Below are positions 1 through 8,643 of a stretch of DNA of 64,000 nucleotides, in pieces; position 1 is the first letter of the stretch, and each line of letters starts with the position of its first letter. The position numbers and the translations under genes were made by a program. A model generated the notes under the pieces. It saw nothing but the letters and a program-made list of their open reading frames with translations. It was not told the origin of the DNA and made no database searches. The stretch spans positions 124,001-188,000 of the forward strand of contig NZ_WKYV01000005.1 of NCBI RefSeq assembly GCF_009677585.1. Reading direction: 5' to 3'. The DNA comes from Lactonifactor sp. BIOML-A5 (lineage in GTDB: Bacteria; Bacillota; Clostridia; Lachnospirales; Lachnospiraceae).

Positions 1-207
1 ACCTGTAATCAGCGCTGTACAGAGTATGCAGATGAGAACCAGGATGGTGTGTGCGACAACTGCCTGAATAAAGAAACAGATGGAGAGGCACACCATAATT
101 CTAGCGGCCATAACACATGTAAGAGAAGCGGTACCTCTGCGGGCACTCATCACTCTTTTGGGACTCATCATTCTTCCGGTCACGGGCATGGAAATCATCA
201 TAAATAA
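1..207 (+). CDS. C-terminal part of a His/Cys-rich protein with an EF-hand-like Asp motif
   Basis: The reading frame is open from the first base of the window and stops at 205-207, so only the last 68 residues are seen. They contain a YADENQDGVCDNC stretch: alternating Asp/Asn resembling a Ca-binding loop, next to a Cys-x-x-Cys. A Gly/Ser/His-rich tail follows, with six HH or HxH clusters, ending NHHK. Such ends are typical of secreted or membrane-attached metal-binding proteins in Clostridia, but I do not recognise the family and the N-terminus lies outside the window. It sits directly upstream of the ECF sigma and anti-sigma pair, whose anti-sigma factor also ends in a His-rich tail, so the two may belong to one regulon. 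That link is inference. Confidence 0.6.
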   Translation, partial: TCNQRCTEYADENQDGVCDNCLNKETDGEAHHNSSGHNTCKRSGTSAGTHHSFGTHHSSGHGHGNHHK

Positions 208-224
208 AAAAATATCCGGTATAG

Positions 225-250
225 GGCAGCGGTCACAAGCGACCGCTGCC
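225..250 (+). terminator. Hairpin after the His-rich gene
   Basis: A perfect 10-bp stem, GGCAGCGGTC pairing with GACCGCTGCC, closes a 6-nt loop 18 bp after the stop codon. No clear T-run follows, so this may be a weak terminator or an mRNA 3' stabiliser. Confidence 0.5.
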
Positions 251-344
251 TGTTGCCGTACCCGGCAAAGATAAGATGAAAAGTCTGTCAAAGCAGCCGC
301 TGCTGCGGTATACTACATATAAGAATACCGGGGGAGGTGCGTGA

Positions 345-830
345 GTGAGGAGTGAACATGATGTAAACAGAGCAGTGGAAGCATATGCAGATATGGTTCA
401 GCGCATCTGTTTCTATCATCTGAAAAACAAGGCGGATACGGAGGATATATTTCAGAATGTATTCTTAAAGTATATGCTAAGCGATATGGAGTTTCAGGAT
501 GAGGAACATAAAAAGGCATGGATTATCCGGGTTGCGGTAAATGCCTGTAAGGATTTTCTGAAAAGTTTTTTCCGCCAGAGGACAGTTCCCCTGGATGCGA
601 TGAATGAAACTGCCGTATACCCCCTGGATGGGGAGAAAGAAGTATTTGAGGCTGTATTGACACTGCCGGGTAAATATAAGGACGTCATCTATCTGCACTA
701 TTTTGAAGGATACTCGGCGGCTGAAATCAGTACGATCCTGGGAAAAAAGGAAAACACCATTTATTCTTTATTATCAAGGGGAAGAGGACTTCTGAGGGAA
801 AAGCTGGGAGGTGAAGAATTTGGCGAATAG
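345..830 (+). CDS. ECF-type RNA polymerase sigma-70 factor
   Basis: 161 residues, the usual size of an extracytoplasmic-function sigma factor with only regions 2 and 4. Region 2 (about residues 8-75) carries the aromatic and acidic pattern around KADTEDIFQNVFLKY. Region 4 (about 103-155) has the helix-turn-helix AEISTILGKKENTIYSLLSRG. Translation starts at GTG 345, with GGGGGAGGTG just upstream; the ATG at 358 is out of frame. It overlaps the anti-sigma gene by 11 bp, indicating translational coupling. The factor should be held inactive by that membrane partner and released by an unknown envelope signal. The target genes cannot be read from this window. Confidence 0.93.
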   Translation: MRSEHDVNRAVEAYADMVQRICFYHLKNKADTEDIFQNVFLKYMLSDMEFQDEEHKKAWIIRVAVNACKDFLKSFFRQRTVPLDAMNETAVYPLDGEKEVFEAVLTLPGKYKDVIYLHYFEGYSAAEISTILGKKENTIYSLLSRGRGLLREKLGGEEFGE

Positions 831-1599
831 AATCCATGATATGTTTGAATCTGTAAAAGCGAGTGAGGAACTGAAACAATCTACCGTAGAGTTTCTGCAG
901 GCAGAGCGGCGGAAAAGAACAGCGCATTTCTTACGCCCTGCAGTGTACCGGACAATCGCCGCAGTCTGCGTAATGCTGATGCTTCTGGCCGGCATAGGCG
1001 GATATTCTGTCATGGGGACACCTGTCTCCTATGTAAGCATTGACGTGAACCCTTCCGTTGAGCTTGCGCTGAACCGTCTTGACCGGGTAGTCTCCGCTAC
1101 CGCTTACAATGAGGATGGGGAGGTCATCCTTGAGGGTTTGGCGGTAAAAGGAAAGAAATACACAGAAGCCATTGACTTGATTCTGGACAGCGCAGATAAG
1201 AGCGCCTATCTGACCTCGGAATCCGATCTGGTATTTACGGTTGCCGCAAAGAACCGGCAAAAAAAGCGTGAGCTTCGCACGGGGATAGAAAACTGTTCCG
1301 GCTGCATGGAACACGGCGGGGAGAGCATCAGTGCAGACCTTGGTACGGTGACAGAGGCTCACCACCATGGGGTATCTCTGGGGAAATATTCAGCCTATCT
1401 GAAGCTTTCCCAATACGATGAGACAGTTACCGTGGAGGACTGCAAGGATATGACCATGTCCGATATACACCACCAGATTAAAGAACACGAACAGGATGGG
1501 AGCCACCAGAACGGGGAGGAACACAGGGAAAATGACGATGACAGCAGCAGTTCGGATGAAAAGCACCGGAACAGACATCATAATGGGGAGCATGAGTAA
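820..1599 (+). CDS. RsgI-like membrane anti-sigma factor with His/Asp-rich tail
   Basis: 259 residues from TTG 820, chosen because GGGAGG lies 8 nt upstream; the in-frame GTG at 811 overlaps that site. The cytoplasmic N-terminus (1-43) is expected to bind the sigma factor. One membrane helix follows (about 44-63). The extracytoplasmic part from about 68 has the signature VSIDVNPSVELALNRLDRVV of the RsgI middle domain. The last roughly 50 residues are dominated by His, Asp, Glu and Ser (for example RENDDDSSSSDEKHRNRHH), suggesting metal or polyanion binding outside the cell. RsgI proteins of cellulolytic Clostridia use C-terminal modules to sense polysaccharides; this one has no recognisable module. 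Signal and ligand are unknown. Confidence 0.85.
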   Translation: MANRIHDMFESVKASEELKQSTVEFLQAERRKRTAHFLRPAVYRTIAAVCVMLMLLAGIGGYSVMGTPVSYVSIDVNPSVELALNRLDRVVSATAYNEDGEVILEGLAVKGKKYTEAIDLILDSADKSAYLTSESDLVFTVAAKNRQKKRELRTGIENCSGCMEHGGESISADLGTVTEAHHHGVSLGKYSAYLKLSQYDETVTVEDCKDMTMSDIHHQIKEHEQDGSHQNGEEHRENDDDSSSSDEKHRNRHHNGEHE

Positions 1600-1606
1600 A
1601 AAACTA

Positions 1607-1635
1607 TTGACTTTTCCGAAATGATAAACAATAAT
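1607..1635 (+). promoter_or_regulatory. Candidate promoter of the PfkB kinase gene
   Basis: TTGACT at 1607-1612 and AATAAT at 1630-1635, separated by 17 bp, lie in the short gap between the anti-sigma gene and the kinase. The -10 element is imperfect. Confidence 0.45.
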
Positions 1636-1690
1636 AAAGTTACTTAGATAAAATGATTAATAAAAGATATCCTGAAAGGAGACTGGGAAA

Positions 1691-2644
1691 ATGTACGACG
1701 TAACCGCATTGGGGGAATTATTGATTGACTTTATTCAAAATGGCATCAGTGACCAGGGAAATCCGGTATTTGAGGCGAATCCCGGGGGTGCACCCTGTAA
1801 TGTGCTTTCTATGCTGGAGAAGCTGGGCTATAAGACTGCTTTTATAGGCAAGGTAGGAGATGATTTTTTTGGAAGAATGCTGGGGGGTGTAATTCAGGAG
1901 ACCGGTATATCGGCAGAAGGCCTGCTCTACGACAAGGAGGTAAAGACAACTCTGGCCCTGGTACATCACAAGGAGGACGGAGACAGAGATTTCTCGTTTT
2001 ACAGAAAACCTGGAGCGGATATTATGCTGAAGGCAGAAGAACTCTCAAAAGAGCTTATCGAAAACTCCAGAATCTTTCACTTTGGGACATTATCCTTAAC
2101 AGATGAACCGGCGGCAGAGGCAACAAAAACAGCTCTGTCCTGGGCCAAAAAGGCAAAGTCCCTGATTTCCTTTGATCCCAATTACCGCGCTCCCCTGTGG
2201 AGTTCAGAGGAGGCAGCAAAGGAAGCAGTCTGGTATGGGATTAAGAACTGTGATATCTTAAAAATTGCGGATAATGAGATCCAGTGGCTCACGGGAAAAT
2301 CGTCATACGATGAAGGGATCGAAGAAATACGAAGGTATGCAGCACCGAAACTTATGAATGTCACTCTGGGAAAGGAGGGAAGCATCGGGTACTGCAACGG
2401 AAAAAAGGTGTATGGCAAACCATTCATATCGGATCATACAGTAGATACCACCGGGGCCGGAGATACGTTTTGTGCCTGTGTCTTGGGATATGTTCTGGAA
2501 CACGGACTGGATGATCTGGGTGAGAGGCAGCTGGAAGAGATGCTATCCTTTGCCAATGCGGCCGCGTCCATTGTCACCACAAGAAAGGGAGCAATTCGTG
2601 CGATGCCTTCCAGGGAGGAAGTGAAGGCGCTGGTACAGGCATAA
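1691..2644 (+). CDS. PfkB-family sugar kinase, probable fructokinase
   Basis: 317 residues, typical for ribokinase/PfkB enzymes. The N-terminal signature is GELLIDF followed by PGGAPCN (residues 31-37), as in bacterial fructokinases. The C-terminal signature DTTGAGDTF (from Asp252) includes the catalytic base Asp258 and the anion hole. It should phosphorylate a cytosolic sugar, most likely fructose to fructose 6-phosphate, with ATP. AAGGAGA precedes ATG 1691 by 8 nt. The gene has its own promoter and no sugar transporter beside it, so context does not narrow the substrate. Other PfkB substrates such as 2-keto-3-deoxygluconate cannot be excluded; the GGAPCN loop favours fructose. Confidence 0.85.
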   Translation: MYDVTALGELLIDFIQNGISDQGNPVFEANPGGAPCNVLSMLEKLGYKTAFIGKVGDDFFGRMLGGVIQETGISAEGLLYDKEVKTTLALVHHKEDGDRDFSFYRKPGADIMLKAEELSKELIENSRIFHFGTLSLTDEPAAEATKTALSWAKKAKSLISFDPNYRAPLWSSEEAAKEAVWYGIKNCDILKIADNEIQWLTGKSSYDEGIEEIRRYAAPKLMNVTLGKEGSIGYCNGKKVYGKPFISDHTVDTTGAGDTFCACVLGYVLEHGLDDLGERQLEEMLSFANAAASIVTTRKGAIRAMPSREEVKALVQA

Positions 2645-2766
2645 ACAAATTCTTTTTAGATAATTTTCATCCCTCAGGGAAACTAACGATAATCTAACAT
2701 TGCATATGGTATTATTCTTCCTGGAACAAGAGAATGCATCACAACAGTTTCGGAAAGGGAAATACC

Positions 2767-5151
2767 ATGAATTATAGAAAAATAAAGAAAATTATGGCTA
2801 TACTTCTTATAGGAGTATCACTTGCCGGTTGCACTGAACCGGGGGGAAATAAATCTGGTCCGGATACTTCTAACGCAGCAGAGAGTAACGAACCTTCAAC
2901 AGTAGAGGAGCTTGCGGATTATTTTATGAAGGCTGCAGAGGGTTATGCCTCCTCCACAGAACGGGCAGGAGTGCTCGAGGGTTTAGAAGGATCTCAGAAG
3001 GCCACCAGGCTGCAGATGCTTGTGCTTGCCAGCCGCGCGTTTGGCAGGCTTCCGGCTCCGGAGGGGTACCCAAAAAGGATAGCAGCCCCAGCGCCTGATC
3101 TGACAGACATACCTAAGTGGGCACAGGCAGACTTGCAGAATCTGGCGGACAGTGGGATTTTGGCTGCTTCCGACCTGGTAAATACGTCAGATGGAGAAAA
3201 AGAGGGGGGATCCGCCAAAAGCGGTATTTTAGAGGAGCCGGCCACTATGAAAGATGCCCGGATTATCGCCGCAAGATTTTTTGCATTCTTTGGCACAAAT
3301 GAGAAAGATGACTTCTATACAGCGGTGAACCGACAGCAGCTCAATACGCTTGAGATACCGGAAGGCATGGACACCGCAGGGGGCTCAAGCGCTGTAGCAG
3401 CCAATACGGACGCGCAGCTCAAGGAGCTGATTCTTGAAATCGTAAACAGCGGGGAAGATTATACCAAGGGGAGCCCTGAGCAAAAGATACGTGACCTGTA
3501 TAAGAACTTTGAAGATACAGAGGCCCGCAGCAGGGCTGGGATAGGACCCCTGAGGAAATACCTGGATGCGGTGGAAAAGGCCGGCACATTTTCAGAATTA
3601 AATGCTGCCATTGCCTTATCGGTTCAGGAGCTGGGAAACTTGGCCAATGGTTTACTCCCCGGGATACCAGTTACCGATACGAAGGACAGTAGCAGAAGAG
3701 TCCTGCAGCTGATGACGCAGGTTCCCGGATTGGTGAAGAATGATTACGAAAACCCTGATGGGGAAGCATATAAAGAATATCGTGCATTCCTTGTGGAGCA
3801 GCTGTTGGCAGCCGGTGAGAGCCAGCCGGACGCAGAACGGCATGCGGATGGTATTCTGCTTCTTGAGAAGGACTTGGCTGACCATATGGAAGAGCAGGAT
3901 GTATCAGGGAAAATAAAAGATCCGAACTATTATACGCCGGATACGCTGGATGAGATGATGCCTGAGGCAAAAGTCTCCGAATTACTGGATGCCATTGGAC
4001 TTCCCTCCGATGTAAAGATGATAGTATTTGACGATACTCAATTTGAGGCTTATTCCAAATGGTTTACAGAGGAGAATCTTGAATTGTTTAAGGCTATAGA
4101 AAAAATGGCGCTGCTTACGGGATACAGCTCCTATCTGAGCGAGGATTTAGCGGAGAAGTTCGGTACCGGCGGTGTTACATCGGCAGATATTGCTGTGCAG
4201 AACTTCCTTTCAGATGAACTGGGACGGCTTTATACAAAACGTTATTTTCCCGAAGAAGCAAAGGCCGGGGTTGAAGAAATGGTTAACTTGCTGACAGATA
4301 CCTTTAAGGACAGGATAAAACGCCTGGATTGGATGGAAGACAGTACAAAGGAAGAGGCTATCAGAAAACTGGATTCCATTACTGTGCTTATCGGATATCC
4401 GGATGAATGGATTTTCAATGATGCAGTGATCGCCGCCGGTGATGAGGGCGGGAGCTATTTTGCAAATGTAGCTGCTACTGAGGCCGCAAAATGGAAGCGT
4501 CAGGCGGAGGACCTGCAAAAGCCCGTGGATCCCAGACGCTTTCCTCTGGCTGCCTATACGGTTAATGCCGCAGCCAGCAGAAATACAAATACCATCATCT
4601 TCCCGGCTGGCATCTTGCAGGCGCCGTTTTACGATAAAAACAATTCCTTTGAGGAGAACCTTGGCTCCATCGGCAGCACCATTGCCCACGAAATTACCCA
4701 CATGTTTGATGACGGTGGGTCACAGTATGATGCACAGGGGAATATAAGAAACTGGTGGACAGATGAGGATTACAGCCATTTTCAGGCGTTATGTAAACGT
4801 ACAGTGTCATTCTATGAGGGATATGAGGCGGTACCTGGCGTCAAAGTAAACGGGCAGGAGACCCTTAGCGAAAATATTGCTGATATTGGGGGGATTGCAT
4901 GCGGATTAGAGATTCTGTCTCATATGGAAAATCCGGATTATGACGCATTTTTCCGCAGCTATGCGGCTCAGTGGGTGAGAGTGGCAGATTACAGTACACT
5001 GAAAGAGTTGGCGGAAAATGACTTCCATGCACCCAATAATCTCAGGTGCAACAAAGTGCTGGCCAATTTTCAGGAGTTCTATGATACTTATGGAATCCAA
5101 GAGGGAGATGGAATGTATATACCTGAACAAGACCGTATAAAAATATGGTAG
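2767..5151 (+). CDS. M13-family (neprilysin/PepO-like) zinc metallopeptidase lipoprotein with SLH-like N-terminus
   Basis: 794 residues from ATG 2767. This start puts a signal peptide (about 1-22) with the lipobox LAGC directly at the N-terminus; an upstream in-frame ATG at 2734 would bury it. Residues about 75-175 resemble degenerate SLH repeats (TRLQMLVLASRAFGRL, then DLTDIPKWAQADLQNLADSGIL). The M13 catalytic part carries HEITH (His641 to His645) as zinc ligands and catalytic Glu, and ENIADIGG with the third ligand Glu702 and Asp706. The C-terminus has the usual CNKVLANFQEFYDTY. The protein is expected on the outer face of the membrane, cleaving peptides. It stands alone ahead of a two-component system; 29 bp separate them, so they may be co-transcribed. 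Confidence 0.93.
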   Translation: MNYRKIKKIMAILLIGVSLAGCTEPGGNKSGPDTSNAAESNEPSTVEELADYFMKAAEGYASSTERAGVLEGLEGSQKATRLQMLVLASRAFGRLPAPEGYPKRIAAPAPDLTDIPKWAQADLQNLADSGILAASDLVNTSDGEKEGGSAKSGILEEPATMKDARIIAARFFAFFGTNEKDDFYTAVNRQQLNTLEIPEGMDTAGGSSAVAANTDAQLKELILEIVNSGEDYTKGSPEQKIRDLYKNFEDTEARSRAGIGPLRKYLDAVEKAGTFSELNAAIALSVQELGNLANGLLPGIPVTDTKDSSRRVLQLMTQVPGLVKNDYENPDGEAYKEYRAFLVEQLLAAGESQPDAERHADGILLLEKDLADHMEEQDVSGKIKDPNYYTPDTLDEMMPEAKVSELLDAIGLPSDVKMIVFDDTQFEAYSKWFTEENLELFKAIEKMALLTGYSSYLSEDLAEKFGTGGVTSADIAVQNFLSDELGRLYTKRYFPEEAKAGVEEMVNLLTDTFKDRIKRLDWMEDSTKEEAIRKLDSITVLIGYPDEWIFNDAVIAAGDEGGSYFANVAATEAAKWKRQAEDLQKPVDPRRFPLAAYTVNAAASRNTNTIIFPAGILQAPFYDKNNSFEENLGSIGSTIAHEITHMFDDGGSQYDAQGNIRNWWTDEDYSHFQALCKRTVSFYEGYEAVPGVKVNGQETLSENIADIGGIACGLEILSHMENPDYDAFFRSYAAQWVRVADYSTLKELAENDFHAPNNLRCNKVLANFQEFYDTYGIQEGDGMYIPEQDRIKIW

Positions 5152-5180
5152 TAAAATAAGAATCTGTCAGGGGTGAGAAT

Positions 5181-5864
5181 ATGAAATTATTAGTAGTAGA
5201 GGATGAAGAGCTGCTTTCTAAAACAGTGGCAAAGGGACTCAGGCTTCTGGGATACTCGGTGGACTGTGCCTTTGACGGGGAGGAAGCCCTATATCTCTAT
5301 GAGGTGAATCAGTATGATCTCATGATATTAGATCTTAATCTTCCCAAAATAGACGGGCTTGAGGTTCTGCGGCGCATCCGCAGCCAGGACGATACGTTCC
5401 GGGTCTTAATCTTATCTGCCCGCAATACGCTGGAGGATAAAGTGAACGGGTTAGACCAGGGCAGCAATGATTATCTGACAAAGCCTTTTGAGTTTCAGGA
5501 GCTGGAGGCTCGTATCCGTGGACTCCTTCGGCGTCGGTTTACTACTGTAAATACTATCATTAACTGTGGCAGACTCTGTATGGATACTGTAGCAAGACAG
5601 GTCTGGTGGGGGGATGCGGAAGTGAAGCTGACCAGGAAAGAGTATTCTCTGCTGGAGTATTTATTTGTCCATGCCGGACAGGCAGTGGGAGCGGAAGAAC
5701 TCATAGAGCATGCATGGGACAGTGGGGCAGACCTATTTTCCAACACCTTTCGCTTTCATATGCACTCCCTGCGCAGAAAACTGGACAATGCAGGGGCAAA
5801 AGAGTATATCATTACAGAGCGGGGAAAGGGGTACCGTCTGCAGTGTCCCAAGGAGGACTTATGA
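5181..5864 (+). CDS. OmpR-family response regulator
   Basis: 227 residues. The receiver domain (1-118) has the acidic pair Glu7/Asp8, phospho-acceptor Asp51 in MILDLNLPK, and Lys in LTKPFEF. A winged-helix DNA-binding domain follows (about 127-222), with RRKLDNAGAKEYIITERGKGYRL. The stop overlaps the histidine kinase start by 4 bp (ATGA), so the two form a coupled pair. The stimulus is unknown. The preceding gene is an envelope metallopeptidase, which hints at an envelope role, but that is only context. Confidence 0.95.
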   Translation: MKLLVVEDEELLSKTVAKGLRLLGYSVDCAFDGEEALYLYEVNQYDLMILDLNLPKIDGLEVLRRIRSQDDTFRVLILSARNTLEDKVNGLDQGSNDYLTKPFEFQELEARIRGLLRRRFTTVNTIINCGRLCMDTVARQVWWGDAEVKLTRKEYSLLEYLFVHAGQAVGAEELIEHAWDSGADLFSNTFRFHMHSLRRKLDNAGAKEYIITERGKGYRLQCPKEDL

Positions 5865-7009
5865 TAAAAAGACATACGTTGCAGCTTCAAATTACAGGGA
5901 TTGTAGGCGTCATATTGGTGATTGTTTGTGTTCTCTTAACTGCCAATTCACTTTTTTCAGCCCAAAGCTATTACGGGGATTATGCTTCCCTGATTGAAGA
6001 GGGGAGGGCTGAATATGATCCCGCACTGCCTGAGGGCGAGCTCCCCCCTGCCCTGAATCCCGGCGTAACCTATCAGCAGGCTTCCTTGCGGTTTTCGGTA
6101 CAGGTGGTCACAGCCATGGCGGTGATTGTGCTGCTTGCATTGGCCGCCACATACTGGGCGGCGGGAAAGGCTCTCCGCCCGCTGAAAGACCTGACGCAGT
6201 CTGTGCAGGCAGTAAATGATCAGAACCTGGACAGACGTCTGGAAATCAAAAAGTCTCAGGGAGAGGTAAGGGTACTGGAAGATGCCTTCAACAGCATGAT
6301 GGAACGTCTGGAAGAGGCATTCTTAATTCAGAAAAGCTTCGCTGCAAACGCGGCACACGAGCTTAAAACCCCCCTTGCAGTTATTAAAACCTCCCTTCAG
6401 GTGCTGAAGATGACACCCCGCCCTGAAGTAGAAGATTATCAAGAGTTTATGAGTGATACAGACAAGTCTCTGGAACGAATTATCAAGACCGTAGAAGGAC
6501 TGCTGGCGCTTGCCAGCCTTGGGGAGGTGCCTTTGGACCAACAAGTGGAGATATATTCTCTGCTTCACCAGGCAGTATCGGAGCTTTTGGGGACAGCCGG
6601 GGACAGCCGGGTATCACTGTCAGCGGAACAAAAAGCAGACGCATGGGTATACGGAAATCCCAATCTACTCTACCGTGCTTTTTATAATCTGATTGAAAAT
6701 GGAATTAAATACAACTGTCCGGGGGGCTTTGTCTCTGCGTCTGTTACTGAGGAGGGAGATCATGTAATGGTTCAGATAAAAGATAACGGATTGGGAATTG
6801 CGGAAGAAGACCTGAATCATATCTTTGAGCCATTTTACCGCTCGGATAAGTCCCGTTCTCAGCGCATACCGGGTTCCGGTTTGGGTTTGGCAGTTGTGAA
6901 AATGATAGTGGAGAGACATGGGGGGAAGATTGAGGCAGTTAGCAAAGCCGGAGATGGCAGCACTTTTAAAATATATTTGCCTTACCTCTGTCCAAAGCTT
7001 CCTTCCTGA
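5861..7009 (+). CDS. Two-component sensor histidine kinase
   Basis: 382 residues from ATG 5861, which overlaps the regulator stop and follows AAGGAGG; the frame is open further upstream but the receiver gene occupies it. Two membrane helices (about 9-30 and 83-106) flank a short, roughly 50-residue external segment, too small for a classic sensor domain. A HAMP linker follows, then the H-box NAAHELKTPL with phospho-acceptor His166, an N-box (NLIENGIKYN), and G-boxes (DNGLGI, GSGLGL). It should phosphorylate the regulator encoded just upstream. The small extracytoplasmic loop suggests sensing within or near the membrane. Confidence 0.94.
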   Translation: MIKRHTLQLQITGIVGVILVIVCVLLTANSLFSAQSYYGDYASLIEEGRAEYDPALPEGELPPALNPGVTYQQASLRFSVQVVTAMAVIVLLALAATYWAAGKALRPLKDLTQSVQAVNDQNLDRRLEIKKSQGEVRVLEDAFNSMMERLEEAFLIQKSFAANAAHELKTPLAVIKTSLQVLKMTPRPEVEDYQEFMSDTDKSLERIIKTVEGLLALASLGEVPLDQQVEIYSLLHQAVSELLGTAGDSRVSLSAEQKADAWVYGNPNLLYRAFYNLIENGIKYNCPGGFVSASVTEEGDHVMVQIKDNGLGIAEEDLNHIFEPFYRSDKSRSQRIPGSGLGLAVVKMIVERHGGKIEAVSKAGDGSTFKIYLPYLCPKLPS

Positions 7010-7113
7010 ACTTGCCAGGTTGTCAGATAGGGTATAAGAGACAGCGGACAGCTGAAACTTCTCCAGCGAAACGGCATAAAGAGAGCGTTAACAGAACGTC
7101 TAAATAGGTGAAG

Positions 7114-7135
7114 GGACGGCGGTTGGTCACCGTCC
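7114..7135. terminator. Weak hairpin between convergent genes
   Basis: GGACGG and CCGTCC can pair over a 10-nt loop between the kinase (+) and the aldo-keto reductase (-). There is no T-run on either side, so terminator function is uncertain. Confidence 0.25.
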
Positions 7136-7167
7136 TCCACCCTATTCTATAAAATCCACTGTCTGTT

Positions 7168-8343
7168 TTACTTTTTAATCTGTGCCTCCGGGTTATAGGA
7201 TTCCAGTTCAGCAACTACGTATTCTTCCAGATATTTCGGAATCTCCAATCGCTGGGGGCATACTTTTACGCACTTTTCGCACTTAATGCAGGCGGAAGCA
7301 GGTCCCCGTCCCTGTTCAATTAAGTTGCCGTAATAGAAGGCCTGGGTGAGGACATCATTGGCAGAGCTGCTCTTCTCCAGCCTTTTCATATCGTTATACA
7401 GTGCAAAATAGTCCGGGATCGCAATATTCTTGGGACATTCGCTCTCACAGTATCTGCACACGGTACAGGGAATGGGTGTATTGGCATTAATAATTTCCAC
7501 AACCTTATCAATGATCTTATATTCCTCGTCATTGAGAGGCTGAAATTCCTCAAAAGTTTTTATATTATCATACAAGAATTCCATCCGGGGCATGCCGGCA
7601 AGGACTACCCGGACCCCGGGAAGACTTCCCACAAACCTGTAAGCCCAGGATGCGATAGAAGCATCCGGATTGTATTCTTTCATGATTCTTTTTGCCTCAT
7701 CCGGTACTTCGGCCAGCGTGCCGCCTTTGCATGCTTCCATAACAACAATAGGTTTCCCGTGTTTTACCGCAACCTCGTAGATCTCTTTGGAACGGATGGC
7801 AGGATTTTCCCAGTCGATGTAGTTGATCTGTTCGATAACAAAGTCAATCTCAGGATGTTCCGTCAGGATTAAGTCCAGAAATTCCGGTGAATCATGCAGA
7901 GAAACGCCGAATTCACGGAATTTACCCTCAGCTCTTTTCTGTTTCAGGAACTCAAAGGTATCCCATTTCTTACAGTTCTCATAGGTCTCTTTGCCTATAC
8001 TGTGGATTAGATAGAAATCAAAGTAATCCACATGGCACTTCTCCAGCTGCTCTTCAAAAATGGTTTCCATATCCTCCTTTTTTTTCATAAATTTAATAGG
8101 CATCTTTGTTGAGAGCAGAAAAGAGTCTCTGGGATACCTATCTACCAGTGCTTTGCCCAGAGCCACTTCTGATAACCCTCCGTGATAAATATAAGAGGTA
8201 TCAAAATAATTAAATCCATGATCCATAAAAATATCAATCATATTCTCAAGGGTCTCATAATCAATCGAACGCTGTTCGTTGGGATCTGAGATGGGCAGAC
8301 GCAGTCCCCCCAGTCCGAACCTTTTGCCAAAATTAATTGCCAC
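7168..8343 (-). CDS. Aldo/keto reductase fused to a 2x[4Fe-4S] ferredoxin domain
   Basis: 391 residues. The start is taken as GTG 8343, because GGAAGGAGG sits 7 nt upstream; the in-frame ATG at 8376 precedes that site and lacks its own. Residues about 1-280 form an AKR barrel, with FDTSYIYHGG (Asp, Tyr) and STKMP (Lys) of the catalytic set. The C-terminal part holds two iron-sulfur motifs, CTVCRYCESECP and CIKCEKCVKVCP, as in bifunctional clostridial AKRs. The protein may shuttle electrons between NAD(P)H or ferredoxin and a carbonyl substrate. It is divergently transcribed from the SDR/MFS genes, suggesting related substrates. The substrate is unknown. Confidence 0.9.
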   Translation of the reverse strand: MAINFGKRFGLGGLRLPISDPNEQRSIDYETLENMIDIFMDHGFNYFDTSYIYHGGLSEVALGKALVDRYPRDSFLLSTKMPIKFMKKKEDMETIFEEQLEKCHVDYFDFYLIHSIGKETYENCKKWDTFEFLKQKRAEGKFREFGVSLHDSPEFLDLILTEHPEIDFVIEQINYIDWENPAIRSKEIYEVAVKHGKPIVVMEACKGGTLAEVPDEAKRIMKEYNPDASIASWAYRFVGSLPGVRVVLAGMPRMEFLYDNIKTFEEFQPLNDEEYKIIDKVVEIINANTPIPCTVCRYCESECPKNIAIPDYFALYNDMKRLEKSSSANDVLTQAFYYGNLIEQGRGPASACIKCEKCVKVCPQRLEIPKYLEEYVVAELESYNPEAQIKK

Positions 8344-8408
8344 AGCATATCCTCCTTCCAAACTATTCATTTTCATTTTTACCTGTGTCTTACTATCAGG
8401 CTATAATA

Positions 8409-8421
8409 CATTTCATATACT
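8409..8421 (+). repeat. Direct repeat copy 1, CATTTCATATACT
   Basis: This 13-mer recurs exactly at 8571-8583. This copy lies just downstream of the -10 element of the AKR promoter, where a bound protein would block transcription. Confidence 0.55.
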
Positions 8422-8428
8422 TATCTAT

Positions 8429-8457
8429 ATAATAAATAATTAAAATAGAATTGTCAA
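8429..8457 (-). promoter_or_regulatory. Promoter of the aldo/keto reductase gene
   Basis: Read on the minus strand: TTGACA (8457-8452), 17 bp, TATTAT (8434-8429). This is a near-consensus sigma-A promoter about 86 bp before the chosen start codon. Confidence 0.7.
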
Positions 8458-8570
8458 TTTGTGAATGCCCAATTTATTAACAAAATATTCGATGAGATTT
8501 GTGGCATAATCACTAATTGACTTTTTCTGCCATAAGGAACATAATAAATTTTAGATATGTATTTCAAATG

Positions 8571-8583
8571 CATTTCATATACT
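8571..8583 (+). repeat. Direct repeat copy 2, CATTTCATATACT
   Basis: Second exact copy of the 13-mer. Its end, TATACT (8578-8583), can serve as the -10 element for the SDR operon, which lacks a good -35. A related TATTTCAAAT lies 11 bp upstream, forming a tandem ATTTCA array expected of an activator site. Confidence 0.5.
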
Positions 8584-8643
8584 AAAAATATGAATAACAG
8601 GTGCTGTTAAGATTTTTGTCTTTGTGAGAAGGAGGGATTTTTA

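Larger units (their letters stand above)
8344..8643. other. Divergent intergenic region, AKR / SDR
   Basis: A 300-bp AT-rich control region without a gene. It contains the minus-strand promoter of the AKR, a candidate plus-strand -10 element, and a 13-bp direct repeat listed separately. Confidence 0.7.

Noticed and set aside
5606..5860. Upstream extension of the first histidine kinase frame
   Set aside because: It lies wholly inside the response regulator gene; the ATGA overlap with AAGGAGG gives the proper start.
8344..8376. Longer start (ATG 8376) for the aldo/keto reductase
   Set aside because: The Shine-Dalgarno sequence lies inside this extension and serves GTG 8343.
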